Made by a program: the position numbers and the translations under genes. Under the pieces are notes generated by a model. The model saw nothing but the letters and a program-made list of their open reading frames with translations. It made no database searches and was not told where the DNA came from. Shown here in pieces: positions 12,291-23,097 of a stretch of 64,000 bases of DNA (its first letter is position 1; every line of letters begins with the position of its first letter). Source of the stretch: Aplidium turbinatum (Eukaryota > Chordata > Ascidiacea > Aplousobranchia > Polyclinidae); contig OU964918.1 of NCBI GenBank assembly GCA_918807975.1, forward strand, positions 59,132,477 through 59,196,476, in the 5' to 3' direction.

Positions 12291-12804
12291 TTTGCACAAC
12301 AACCTAACCTCTTAGTGTAATTTAATAAGAATCGATTTCGCTATAGTAATAGCATCTTCAGCCAGCACGTGTAAAAAGGAAAGAAAATTAGGAAAATGCG
12401 TAAAACGAACAAATCAAGCAAACTCCGATATTATCAACACGCATAAAGTTCTATTTTAAATAAATGGTTACATAATATTAAAATCAAAAGCTGCAAGCCT
12501 AAATCTTAAACTGGTGTTCTGCCACGATTTCCAACAATATACTGGTTCAAAATTCAAGAAATACAGTTGAACAAGACGAATACAAAGAAAAACGCAATTT
12601 AGTTAACAGTCCACTGCCATAAGTTTACATTGATGTAACGTCAAAAAGAATACAGTGTGAATGGGCATGTTTGCTGATGACATGGGAGTAACAACCCAGA
12701 CAGCAAAATCTGTCATTTCCTTTATTTTTAGAAATGAAGACAAACATTGTTGTGCTAGAGTTGTGGTGGCTATCTTTTCTTTACAGGGTTTGAAACAAAT
12801 CTTT

Positions 12805-13075
12805 TTACGAAGGTAGTTTTGGCCACTTGTCTAAGTTCAATGAATCCCTAAAAGCTATGCCACTCAAGGAAACTCTGAAACAGACATAGCTTGGGAATTT
12901 AGTTGCAAGTTTGACACAGATAACTTTGCTTGCTTTTGGAAATTGGCATTTCACAAATGACTCAATTTGCTCTGACGAAATGTCAGGATGAAGTCGAGAA
13001 ATAAATACTTCTCCCGGTTTATTATGATTGGCAACTGTTTTGATTGGGGCATGTTTCCAGTTTACCTAATTTAGG
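12805..13075 (-). pseudogene. LINE ORF1-like protein, C-terminal nucleic-acid-binding domain
   Basis: On the minus strand an open stretch ending at the stop at 12805 reads GEVFISRLHPDISSEQIESF, then VICVKLATKFPSYVCFRVSL, then LNLDKWPK. The pattern (F-x-SRL-x-P-x4-I...V-x2-KL-x-TK-x-SY-x-F-x-V...W-P) is one I recognise from the RRM-like C-terminal domain of ORF1-type proteins of invertebrate retroelements. Upstream on the same strand are a coiled-coil ORF (13204-13473) and another helical ORF (13592-13807), so the three make a decayed three-part ORF1. The frame is interrupted between the parts. Confidence 0.55.
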
Positions 13076-13203
13076 CCTTCTCTGTTGTTTTATGACTTCT
13101 TTCCACTTGTCTTTAGCAACAATATTTAGTTTTGTTGAGGTGGATAGAGGTTTCAAAGCCTGAGGTTTTGTTTTGGCAGCGGCTACAAAAGCAAAAGATT
13201 GAA

Positions 13204-13473
13204 CTATACAGTACCTTGAGTACTTTCAGGACTAGGTAAGTCTACTGTACTTGCAGCATTTGGCTGTAAGCTGGGTAAAGCTGGTTTACCACAAACAACA
13301 CTGTTACTTTTGAAAAGAGTTTTTATCTCTTTCAAGGAGATGACATCTTCTAATGAGGTATTATCCTTTTTGAGTAAGGCAACATCATGCTGCAGTAAAG
13401 CAATATCATTGCTCATTGAGGCAGCATCTACATTGCAAATATCCAGAGAAAGAAAATTGGTTGGTGCAGTCAC
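13204..13473 (-). pseudogene. ORF1-like coiled-coil segment
   Basis: An 89-codon ORF with heptad-like spacing (NDIALLQHDVALLKKDN then SLEDVISLKEIKTLF), followed by a Ser/Pro-rich tail. It lies between the helical N-terminal ORF and the RRM-like segment in the same orientation, the order typical of LINE ORF1 proteins. It is not an independent gene. Confidence 0.45.
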
Positions 13474-13591
13474 AAAGGTTGGGCAATGAAGTCATCTTAT
13501 GCAACTGCCATTTCAAATAGTACTTCCACAATGTCTTTTACAGTGTTGTCAGCTTTATCCTAACCCTTTCTCATTTTTTTCCTCAAGTGTT

Positions 13592-13807
13592 TTAGCCGAA
13601 CATTGTCAGGGAATGAGGGAAAAGCAGTTCTTTTGCAGCTTCTATTTCCTCTTGGGGATAATGCTGCACGACTAGTTTGACCAGCATATCAATAGTTAAA
13701 GTTTTCATTCTCTGATGCAAATACCAAAGAATGGAGGAAACAACTAGTTCTCCCATGCTACTACGAGCCAAAAAAATTACAATTGAAAACGATGCACAGT
13801 TAAACAA
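13592..13807 (-). pseudogene. ORF1-like N-terminal helical segment
   Basis: A 71-codon ORF containing LTIDMLVKLVVQHYPQEEIE followed by AAKELLF. The (D)-L-V-K-L-V...Y-x-x-E-E-I-E-A-A-K-x-x-L-F pattern recurs, in my recollection, at the N-terminus of invertebrate retroelement accessory proteins. Downstream coding is shifted out of frame. Function unknown. Confidence 0.4.
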
Positions 13808-13931
13808 GATTAAGTCAACACTTACTCCAGAAAGGCCTTATTCAATTAACTTACACCTTATTCTAATGATAATACGAAACCAAGGACGTTTTCAGAAATA
13901 CTTGATAAAACTACCATTCAACGTTTTATAG

Positions 13932-14598
13932 GCACTATAGTTTTATATTTTTTTGCACTCTGCAATGCCTGATGCAGATTTTCCTGTAGATTTCCATCAC
14001 GCATTGTAGCGGTGATCTAATCATGAAATTTTTAACGGTTTTAGAAAACGTTTTCTCTGCTTATAAAACGTTGAATGGTAGTTTTATCAATTATTTTAAC
14101 GAAGGGATGAAGAGTTTTGCTTACTTTCTCAATTTGCAATGCTTGTTTCCTCAACAAATGAAAATTACTGCAGATTAAAATGACGTAGCACCTAGCTTTT
14201 TTATTAGTGTATCTGCATCAACACTAGTAATTGTGTCTGTTCTGTGATACTGGTCTACTTCATCAGCAAACAGCAAAAAAAGCTTCTTTTACTACTTGTA
14301 GCCTTCTGAGTAACCGTTTTTATACTAACATTATCAGAACTAAGCTGGCCTTAATTTAACGTAGTACAATACTTTTTCACAATTTGTGGGCCAGTGCTTC
14401 TCACACACTACGGTACAGTATCTTTGCTTTTTGGCATGTTATCTCATGGTATTGACTTCCACCAGCGCTCTCTCTCTCTTTACCAACCTTGGGTAAGCGA
14501 TACATTGAAATTTGTTCATTTCCATCGTAACCAGATCTGCATCCAGTAACACAATACTTTCTGCCCATTATCACTTATCACATTAGGGCAAACAGTGT
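13932..14598. other. Unassigned stretch before the foldback element
   Basis: No ORF or terminal repeat recognised. A short CT run lies near 14467-14480. Confidence 0.4.
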
Positions 14599-14607
14599 CT
14601 CTAGACC

Positions 14608-15030
14608 GGTACCCGGTCAATTGGTCGACAGACATTTGATCGACAGACATTTGGTCGACAGGACGTTTGGTCGACAGACATTTGATCGACAAGACATTTG
14701 GTCGACAGGACATTTGGTCGACAGATATTTGGTCGACAGGACGTTTGGTCGACAGACATTTGGTCGACAGGACATTTGGTCGACAAGACTTTTGGTCGAC
14801 AAGACATTTGGTCGACAGAACGATTCATTGTAGGGTTAGGGTTAACTAACCCTAACCTAACCTTAACTCTAACCCAAATGTCCTGTCGACCAAATGTCTT
14901 GTCGACCAAATGTCCTGTCGACCAAATGTCTTGTCGACCAAATGTCTGTCGACCAAACGTCCTGTCGACCAAATGTCTGTCGACCAAATGACTGTCGACC
15001 AAATGTCTGTCGACCAATCGACCGGCCACC
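14608..15030. mobile_element. Foldback element built from a GTCGAC minisatellite, 9-bp TSD
   Basis: The left arm (about 14630-14820) is an array of 15-16-bp units TTTGGTCGACAG(GA)CA. The right arm (about 14875-15018) is the same array in inverse orientation. The outermost ends are also inverted (GGTACCCGGTCAATTGG against a right end whose complement is GGTGGCCGGTCGATTGG). Both sides carry CTCTAGACC (14599-14607 and 15031-15039), a perfect 9-bp target duplication. A spacer at about 14830-14874 contains GGGTTAGGGTTAAC and its near-complement, telomere-like by chance or origin. Overlapping ORFs on both strands are artefacts of the repeat. A 9-bp TSD suits Mutator- or Merlin-like mobilisation. 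Confidence 0.85.
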
Positions 15031-15039
15031 CTCTAGACC

Positions 15040-17950
15040 ACAGGTGTACAGAAACATATGTTACTTCCAAAGGCACACAATTTAGACTATCAAGAAAATG
15101 AAGTATCTTCTGACAGGTGTCAAACCCACAACAATGCTTGATATGAACGACTCGGTTAGACTAATTACCTTGGTTTCAATATTAGTTCATGTTAGCCTAC
15201 TAGCTACACATATCTAACACGCTAGCCTGCTGGCTGGTGAGCTTTGCAGCTTAACTGCCAGCCTAATCTACGGTAGTTTCACACATAAAAACCTTTAGGC
15301 TAATTCTCTGAAGAAACTGCAGTGCCTAGTTTAAATTTATTGTTATTCAGCATATTTAGCTGTCTGAACAATTATAACGCACTCGCAAAAATCAAAAGCA
15401 CTTTTCGTAACAGCTGAAAACCTCGCTTTGAACCCAGGGGCATATTTAACTGATGGGGGGCCCAGGGAACTTTTAGGGCCTCCTACCCCGTGCAAAAATA
15501 TTTTTTCGCGCCAACGACGCGAAAAACCATTGCTACATCAACACTTCATAAACTGTGTAGGCTACTACGCTTAGCAAGTAGGCTAGCAATAATCCAGTAC
15601 TGCACTGAAATGAATTTGAGATCATACAAGGCAAATTAAGTCGTATTATGCAATAGATAGAGTTTCGCTTTCAACAGCATGATCGTTGCTTACTTCGCAA
15701 TGTAATTACGACCTGTTTTCAGGGCCTCCGAGAGAAATCATGACTGGTCGGGAAACAATACGAAACATGGGCCCCAAAAAATTTTTTTTTCAGAAAAAAT
15801 ACAAGTAACGAATTTGTATTATGCGTTGCATCATGTGTCTTAAGCTGAACTGGACTAGCCTACTTTGCTCAGCGTAAAATTGACTTCCTTTAAAGTTTCG
15901 ATTTTAAACAACGTACAGCATAATGAAAAGAAACTACTTTCAATAGGTACGAAATCAACAAAAATCACTCGACTACACTTGTAGCAAAATTGCCGATATT
16001 TTCTCTAGAAAAATTTGCAGTAAAGTTATATGGTTTGTAAATGCCCATTTCATGCATGTTACCTTTGGCCAGGGCCATTGAAAGGAGAATTTAGGCCCCG
16101 TACCAAAACAATTCTTCGGCTCCAAATAAAGACACTTCCAAGAAAAATGCACCCTATCCAAAGAATGCGGTAGTTTGTGTGAACTCCCTGATGTTTAGGC
16201 AGTGCGGGCACGTTTGCTGATGAATTCTTGTCTGTTTGTTGAGTGGAATCCTGGAAGATCCTCTTTTAGGTCGGTGATAAGTGATAACGTCTCCTCCCTT
16301 GACAAGTCTGCGTTGGTTCCAGTCATGTTGTGAATGGAAATTGTTGTAACTGGTAATTTTAGTAGGCCTATATGGCCTACAGTAGATGAAGAAAATTGGT
16401 AAACACACAATGCAGGCAATGAAAATAGCTCAACAAAGCATTCAATCCATTCCGAACCTTTTCAAAGTTACGGGTCACAGATTGACAGCATTAAATAATA
16501 AAGATTTTGCAAGGTCTAATTTGATGCACAACATGCATAAACTCGGTATTGAGTCAATGTAGAGCATAAACAATTCTTACAAATTTCAGTGTGCTAAAAC
16601 CAAGTTTTCAACTCGCAACCGTTAGAGATAGCCTACTGGTTTACGTAACAAATTTTCAAAGCAACAAAAATATTTGGAAAAGTGTTTCGAAAGTCGCAAT
16701 CTATGATTTCCTAGAGTAGATATCATGGGGTGATATATTCCGGTTTGCAGCTCAAGTTCGCTGGGTAGCTTTCTTCAAAAGTAGCCTATCAATTCGTACA
16801 AAATGTCATTACTGTAGCCTACAACTTGTTTAAAGTTGTTCCACATGAGCGCAACTACAAATGAGACATAGCCTACGATGATATTTCCATAGGACTTCAA
16901 ACTTATCGATAATATCTTTGAGTCTGTTGATACATTTGTTAACAAACTACCAACAGCTAGCGAATACTTTGCAACATAGCGTACAGTAGATTAAATTTCG
17001 TTTGTATGATTGAGGTGGTGAAGCGGAGTTGTTGGAGCGTTCCGTCCCCAGAAAAACATTTTTTTTAAATTCATAGTTACTGTAGCCTAACAACTTAAGC
17101 TTGCGAGTAGCCTACTCTTCTAGCTTACTGTAACTTTGATTACATCTTTCTTTAACTTCAATAAATTCATCAGCTTATTATCCATTCGCCGTCGGCGTGT
17201 GAGCCTCTGGAGCGGAAAAACATTGAACAGTTCTTTATCTTGCATGAATAGGTTAGTAGAGTGGATCTCGCTTTGGACTGTAGGCTAATCTGCATAATGC
17301 AGAGAAGCACAAGTTTGAATCTGCTCAATGCTGCTTGGAAATGGGATAGCTTTCTTTAGATATTCCTATCTGTCGTGGCTGCAATTGAAAATGACATATA
17401 AGCTTCGTCTATCAATTAGGCTACTTAAAAATGATATAATATTTGGACAACACTGCTCGCCATGAACTCCAAATCTAGTGCATTTAAGCAATGACACCCA
17501 TAAGCAGAAAATAGGCAAGAAGGGTTTTCTTCCTTCAATCTTGCTTGGACACTTTTCCAAATATGCTGGATCCAATTATCATATGCCTGGCAAGCGCAGT
17601 TTTTTATGTCAAGGTACAGTTGGTCAAGCAAAAACTGATGCTGTTAAGCCTGCTGATCTCTGTATCACTGAAAGTGTTATGTTGTTCTAACTTGAAAACT
17701 AGTGCTGCTTTGGCTCAGATTGCACGTGTTGAAGCAGTTTAAAATTTTAATTTTATTAGATAATGTTAGAACCCAGTAACTATACATTTCATTATTTTTA
17801 TGTTAATAAATTTTTATTTTGGTAGTAAAAATGGGCCCCCTCAAAAGCGACAAAACGAAAAACTACTCGTTTTTCCTTTACAATGTTATGCTAGGGGGGA
17901 AAGTGGCTCGACTTCCCCCCTCTCGGAACCCCTACCTGTTTTAGCCTGAT
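15040..17950. other. Diverged repeat-rich stretch, nothing firmly assigned
   Basis: Several G/C-rich bits resembling hAT subterminal sequence occur (CAGGGGCATATTTAAC near 15438; GGGCCCCCTC near 17832; CCCCCCTCTCGG near 17916), but no matching inverted ends or duplications could be paired. Short ORFs around 16.2 and 17.4-17.7 kb have no recognisable domain. Confidence 0.4.
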
Positions 17951-18770
17951 GCTGCGAGCAGTGTTCCCATTGACTCGAGTCTCCAAAACATGAGATTTTT
18001 TCCAAAAAGTTCCAAACTAACATCAGACTCAAAATCTTATTGATTTCAATAATAATCTAAAAGTTTCTCTTACCTAGTCCTAACCTAACAGCATACCTGT
18101 ATGAATAAAATGCACAAACACAAGCGGTGAATTTTGCGTAAACTGTGCATTTAAACATCAAGTATTCGTAATGCTGTTACTGCAGAATAATACAAAGTGG
18201 TTGTGCATTTCTTCGTTATCGTCGATATGGTCCTCCAGTTTCCATATCCTGAATTAAACTTGTTGAGGGCTTCCACTTTGTGCACCCTCCATTGGATCAT
18301 GAAATTAACTGATGTGCAAGGAGTTGTCCTTTCAAAGTGCTAATGGCGAGTCGATTTCTTGATGGCGTCTTTACTGCATTTACACTTTACAGCACTAAAA
18401 ATTCTCTCAACTACTGCTGTGGCTGTAGTTCTTCATTTTCGAGCCAGCGCTCGTTAAAACTCTGTGAATATTCCAATTTTTTCTTTTGAATAATTGGTTC
18501 ACCAGCACTTTCTGAATAACTAGAACTAGACATCTGAATAGTTCCTTAGAAATAGCTTGTGGAGTGTGGACACATAAAGCCTAAGGCTAGTTATGCTATA
18601 CTAAATACAGTACCGTAACATTAATGAGAACACAAACCTACACTCCTACAGTATTCATGTAGGCTATATAGAAGTACTCTGCCTAGAAAAAAAAATCAAA
18701 CATCAGATTTCAACATCAAAACATCAGACAGTTTGCTCAAAACATCAGATCTGGTAACGCTGGCTGCGAG
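17951..18770. mobile_element. hAT element relic with perfect 8-bp TSD
   Basis: The element is 17959-18762, between perfect copies of GCTGCGAG (17951-17958 and 18763-18770). The left end CAGTGTTCCCA is complementary, with two mismatches, to the right end TGGTAACGCTG. An empty site exists in the window: 47803-47820 reads CCTGATGCTGCGGGTTC where this copy has the insertion. On the minus strand at 18332-18411 the element encodes TAVVERIFSAVKCKC, similar to the hAT C-terminal dimerisation motif, before a stop. Confidence 0.85.
18332..18411 (-). pseudogene. hAT transposase C-terminal fragment
   Basis: An open stretch inside the hAT relic reads TAVVERIFSAVKCKC then SKDAIKKSTRH and stops. The A-x-V-E-R-x-F-S-A core is the conserved start of the hATC dimerisation domain. 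Only this fragment remains. Confidence 0.5.
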
Positions 18771-19476
18771 TTCGCTGTGGTAATAGCGAATTGCACTAGC
18801 TTTCGGAACACAGTTCCCTAGCCTAACAGACTTGGACAACTAGATAATTCTAGTCTAATTCGATGAATTAGAGCCAAATGTTTGTAATTCTAATATAATT
18901 TGGTAAAAACTTGTTCTCTAATTCTAATTCCAATCTAATCTCCGGTTTTGCTAAAAACTCCAGTTTGACCAACAGTGTTTTTTAGCTAATGAAAGGAAAC
19001 TGCGCTCTTATCAACCTCATGCAAGGAAAATCCAACAAGGGGCCGTTCAAATATTACGTAACGCTATCGAGGGGGGGGGGTTATGAAAAGCGTTACGTTA
19101 GCGTCACATCGGGGGGGAGAGGGTTCAAGCAAAACGTTACGTAACGCTTACGAGTACGGTACGGTAGTTTATTTGTGCTGGCTGGTATCGTCGTTTGGAT
19201 ACTAAATTAAGCTGAAATCATATCCAACAGCACCTATTTAGCACCAACAAAATCTCTATCAAGTATCAACTACGGTACTACTACTGTAATTCCATACAGG
19301 TTCTAAGTGCTTAAAACCTCGCATTGCGAAATTGCAAGGCAGCATTCTTGCATCACAAAGCTTCCAATATATAGAAACATTTTTGAAGCATTGATGACCC
19401 CATTCTTCGAAGATGCTTAGCTTTCCTTGCGGTTTGCTTTCTTTTGCGCTTTTGTGATGTTTCTTTCAATACATAA

Positions 19477-20121
19477 CCAATAGCTCAGTTGGTTAGCGCG
19501 TCACTCTGGAACGAAGAAGCTTCAAAATCAAGCGGCGCGGATTCGACTCTCGGGGTGTGCGCTTGAGCAACGCACGTTAAGGACTGCTCTCCATTCATCG
19601 GCATCTAATGAATGGAATAATTCCCTGGCAACAAGACTTCAACAATCGGAAACTTCACTCTGTCAATCTCGGAGACCGAGCCGTGAAATCTTTTTTCCCA
19701 CGTACTTTCTGTCTCATTTACATATTTGGTAAAAGTTTGTATTAAAACCGTGTGAATGCAACAGTTTCTCATTGGCACGGTTGGTTCAGGGTTTCATCCT
19801 CTGCCTAGTGTTCGTGAGGACGAGGGTTCGACTCCCGTCGAAGTCAAACTTTCTTTTGTCTTTAAATTAATTTTTGCGGTGCACAAGAGCTTTTCAAAAA
19901 TAGTAGGGATAGGGAAAGCTTATATTTTATTATCATTGCAGAATTTCATTGGTATAATACTTTTAGAGTGACTATAGAATCAGTGAGACAGAAAGCTCGT
20001 GGGAAAAAAATTCGCGACCGGACCTGCGTCAGTGATTCAAAGCCTCTACAAGTATGCGAAACTGCCAGGATTAAGCTCTTCAAGAAGCTTTCTCAGTACG
20101 AGGATAAAGATTCAATCAAAC
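19477..20121 (+). mobile_element. tRNA-derived SINE interrupted by a TIR element
   Basis: The head CCAATAGCTCAGTTGGTTAG (A box) and GGATTCGACTCTCGG (B box) match the complete SINE at 27728-28042, as do the body (19545-19681) and the 3' end (20016-20121, ending GATAAAGATTCAATC). Between them lies a 334-bp TIR element at 19682-20015. The A/B boxes identify RNA polymerase III ancestry. This is not a tRNA gene, because the acceptor and anticodon arms do not fold. Confidence 0.82.
19674..20023 (+). mobile_element. TIR element inserted at GACCGGG of the SINE (copy 1)
   Basis: The element 19682-20015 has ends CGTGAAATCTTTTTTCCCAC and, inverted, GCGAATTTTTTTCCCACG, both followed by AG/ACTTTCTGTCTCA. 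Flanks GACCGAGC and GACCGGAC make an imperfect 8-bp duplication. Its interior has a tRNA-like stretch (19775-19850: GGTTGGTTCAGGGTTT, then GAGGGTTCGACTCCC). The related element at 40103-40610 sits at the same SINE position but reversed. Confidence 0.78.
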
Positions 20122-20823
20122 AATGAAAGGTTTGGATCGAAACATTTTGGACGGTGGGCTACTAAACAAGCGTTTTCAGTAGGTACATAACGTTTTAATT
20201 CCAAAAAAAAGATTATAGCTAAAATTTCATGTCTCAAACGTAAGCTTTAGGTGCATTCAAACCAAGATATTTTATCAGCACGTATTTCCACGTCATAATT
20301 TTGATATAAACTGGCAAAACGGGCTTTGTAATGAAAAAGCGTCACGTGAGAGAGGTGACAAAAACGTTACGTTGGCGTCACATTGGGGAGGGGAGGGGTC
20401 AAAAATTCGGAAAAACAGCGCTACGTAATATTTGAACGCTCCCTAAAATGAGCATGGTCAAAGTGCAAGACGGACTATTCCATCGCTTTAAGCAGCGAAG
20501 GCATTAAAAACTCGACTAATTAATTAACCTACATCACAATATATTATGACGATAAGATGTATATTATGACGTAAGTGGTTTTGGTGCTGTGATGGTGGAA
20601 TGATATTTGGACCCAAAGTTGCCATATTGGCGTTTTTATTCAAAAATATTTGATAACTGGGTCAAACTAATTCTAATCCAGTTTAAATTCTACTTTAAAT
20701 TGTAAAAATTTGGGTAGCTTTAATTCTAACTCTAGTCAAAATTGTAAAAATGTGAATAGCTCTAATTTTAATACAATTTCAAAAAGCTAAAAAATTCTAG
20801 TTGTCCAAGTTTGTTCCCTAGTC

Positions 20824-21400
20824 AAATGACATTGTGAAGCATTAATCATAAACAGTACAATAACTCGAATAAAACCATGAAATCAACAAACCAAAGAATC
20901 TCTACATAATCTAAATAGTAGGCTAACACAGCTGACGGGAGCCCTACATGCATGTCCAATTAATCAACGAAAAATGCATCCATGGGTTAGAAAGCACACA
21001 TTAGTTTCGAAAACTTAGCAGGCTAGTTTATCGGGGATGGAATTGGTGTCAATTATACAAAAAAAATTAAACTTTCTACATCACTGAGTGATGTTGATCA
21101 CAGTACACAAAACAGTCAAACAATGAAACCTGTTAAGTGTTAAATAAAGTAACTTAGCACACTACACACGATAGCATAACTTGGAAGTCACCAACACTGA
21201 TTGCTAATGCCTTTACGCCAAGCTCAGTCTCCACCCTGTCACTAAAAAATAACCTTCAAAGAAAAATGAAGCATTTTGCAGAAACTTCAAAGACTGAAAA
21301 ATAATAATAACACAAAATCACACTTTTTCCACCTCGGGGGGCCCGGGGCAACTGCACCGACTGGAGGCGCGCGGTATCCTGGCCTGTTATAGAGATCGTC
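20824..21400. other. Unassigned intergenic stretch
   Basis: No ORF, paired terminus or recognisable repeat apart from a CGGGGGGCCCGGGG patch near 21333 that resembles hAT subterminal sequence. Confidence 0.4.
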
Positions 21401-21406
21401 TTGTTC

Positions 21407-21492
21407 AGAGCTCTATTCATTTTCAGATCGACATATCTCTGACAAAAGACTAAGACTCTTTCGAATGTAGAGCAAATGGAGTTCATCAGTTT
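21407..21492 (+). repeat. R-repeat fragment (5' part)
   Basis: Matches the beginning of the R repeat at 24154 and 30241: AGATCGACATATCTCTGACA followed by AAAGAC and, later, GAGCAAATGGAGTTCATCAG. Confidence 0.7.
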
Positions 21493-21631
21493 TAAGAACA
21501 GCTAAAAAGCTCGAGTTGCTTCTTGAGTGATGTCGGATAGCTGTAGCCTGTACTCCGTCTTTTGTTCACTACTTAGTAACATTTAGTACGTCATAATCTG
21601 TTGTTATAATCACGATTTATTTTCTAAATCT

Positions 21632-22651
21632 AGAAGATACCTTGAGCCAGGACATGCAAACCATCTCAGCTTATCTCCAGAACTGGCGACTGAAACTCAG
21701 CGAAACCAAAACTGTGGCAGCAGCTTTCCACCTACACAATCGGAAGCTGATCGTAAGCTACATGTCCACAACAACGGAAAACCTCTGTCCTTCTTCCCCG
21801 AGCCAAGGTATCTTGGGGTGACACTAGACAGATCGCTCACATACCGCCACCATTTGGTGTCACTGCGCAAGAAACTGACATCCCGCGCTGCGCTACTGAA
21901 GCGCCTGGCAGGCTCTAGCTGGGGGGCGAGGGCTGACACTTTGCGAATAGCCGCCTTAGCCCTTGTCTACTCTTCTGCAGAGTACTGTGCACCTGTCTGG
22001 TGCCGCAGTGCTCACTGCCACAAAATCGACACTGCCATAAACAGCGCTCTGCGCACAGTGACCGGATGCCTGCGTCCCACACCATTGGACAATCTCCCCA
22101 TTCTCGCTGGCATCCAACCTGCTGAGCCTCGTCGCGAAGAGGCCACTCTGTCCCTCGGTCGACGGGCACTGGAGCCTAACCATCTTCTCCACCACAAGAT
22201 CTCTGCCTTCCCAAACGGGCACCCCCGCCGACTGAAATCAAGACACCCATTCGTGCCAGCCGCTCGGCTTCTGATCAACGAAGCTGATGAACAAGACATC
22301 TCTGCGGCTACTTGGGCGGACCATAAATGGAATTCTGAATGGAAGTCAAGCACCACCAGACTCCATTCGTTCATCCCCGACGCCGACACACGCCCCATCG
22401 GCCTGACACTACAGAGACAGGCATGGGTGCGCCTCAACCGTCTCCGTACGGGCGTCGGGCTTTTCCGCTCAACCATGCACCAATGGGGAATGGCTTCTTC
22501 CTCCTCCTGTGAATGTGGTGCCGAGGAACAGACCGCAGATCACATCATCAATGACTGTACCTTCTTCAAGCCACCTAACGGAGTGGAAGGTCTGCGCGTC
22601 ATGGATGATGAAACTAAAGACTGGTTGCTCTCTAGCAGCCTTCCAGTGTAG
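21632..22651 (+). pseudogene. Jockey-group LINE, RT C-terminal half
   Basis: Encodes the end of the RT domain and the C-terminal domain. The frame runs from DMQTISAYLQNWRLKLSETK through a frameshift near 21745 to PEPRYLGVTLDRSLTYRHH, then about 270 intact codons (21818-22651), including ALVYSSAEYCAPVWCRSAHC. A terminal Cys/His-type motif C-E-C-G-x4-TADHIINDC ends the protein at LLSSSLPV. The copy is 5'-truncated. Related pieces are at 29.5, 53.6-55.5 and 56.3-58.0 kb. About 80 bp of 3' UTR after the stop matches 2803-2890. I assign it to the jockey group from the YLGVTLD block and C-terminal CCHC-like motif; the clade is not certain. Confidence 0.85.
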
Positions 22652-23097
22652 TGCGGGAACATCGTGAATCTGGGGTTGTAAAAGGATAGACCCTCGGCCC
22701 CAGAAGCTCAGACGACGACGACGATTTTCTCTATCTCAGCAGTAGTTTCTGTGGTCAGACGGTCAGACCTCGTGTGCAGTAAAGCTGAGATGCTGGTGTA
22801 TTTTGTTGTTTTAACGTAGTTAGATGGGGAAGGCAGACATAGTGTTGAGAGTTGGCTGGCACTACAGATTCAGTTTAGTTAGGGCATCATAATTTTAGCT
22901 AGGTGTTTATTTAGGATTTGAGGTAGACTACCGGTGTGTCTTTGGGAAAGACTCTTCCGGTAACTTAGGAGACTTTTGGCGGCCAGGGGCTCTTATTGGC
23001 TTTTGACGCTAGCACGAAAAAGTTTTAGCGAGTCTCTCACGTTTGGCCCTATGAGAGGGGGGAACATTGTACCCGGGACTGAGGGGGGCCCGGAGAG

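Larger units (their letters stand above)
19038..20444 (+). mobile_element. TIR element, copy B (CGTTCAAATATTACGTA ends)
   Basis: Left end AGGGGCCGTTCAAATATTAC and right end whose complement is AGGGAGCGTTCAAATATTAC, each followed inwards by G-rich/C-rich runs and a GCGTTACGT(G/T)xGCGTCACAT motif, so the inverted zone extends beyond 100 bp. Its flanks match copy A at 44-2094. Inside it a SINE (19477-20121) replaces the segment seen in copy A. No transposase was recognised, and the target duplication is unclear. Confidence 0.7.
18816..20823. mobile_element. TIR element with TTGGACAACTAGA ends, carrying nested insertions
   Basis: The left end (from 18824) reads TAACAGACTTGGACAACTAG. The right end (to 20815) is its inverse, ATTCTAGTTGTCCAAG then TTTGTT. 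Flanks CCCTAGCC (18816-18823) and CCCTAGTC (20816-20823) make an 8-bp duplication with one mismatch. The uninterrupted locus is seen at 47865-47880 (TTCCCTAGTCATG). About 1.4 kb of its interior is the second TIR element (19038-20444). The remaining sequence is short AATTCTA/TAGAATT-rich arms. The 8-bp TSD is hAT-like. Confidence 0.65.

Noticed and set aside
14830-14874. TTAGGG/CCCTAA-like telomeric sequence
   Set aside because: Only two or three imperfect units forming the spacer of the foldback element. Another two-unit CCCTAA patch at 40.37 kb is also too short to mean a telomere.
14620-15018. Regularly spaced repeats resembling a CRISPR array
   Set aside because: Units abut without unique spacers and invert at the centre, in a eukaryotic setting with a transposon target duplication.
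14516-15101. Ten overlapping ORFs on both strands with repeated VDRHLVDRTFGRQ-like peptides
   Set aside because: They are translations of the inverted minisatellite in the foldback element. All frames stay open because the unit lacks stops, so they are not a repeat protein.
15438-17938. A 2.5-kb hAT element between CAGGGGC (left) and CCTACCTG (right)
   Set aside because: The putative ends do not match beyond four bases, and the flanking 8-mers differ.
19477-19570. tRNA gene candidates at SINE heads (also 27728, 48338 and 52859)
   Set aside because: A and B boxes are present, but acceptor and anticodon arms do not pair, and each head continues into a repeat body or transposon.
21697-22476. 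Several minus-strand ORFs across the LINE at 21.6-22.65 kb
   Set aside because: They are antisense shadows of the plus-strand RT C-terminus, which carries all recognisable motifs.
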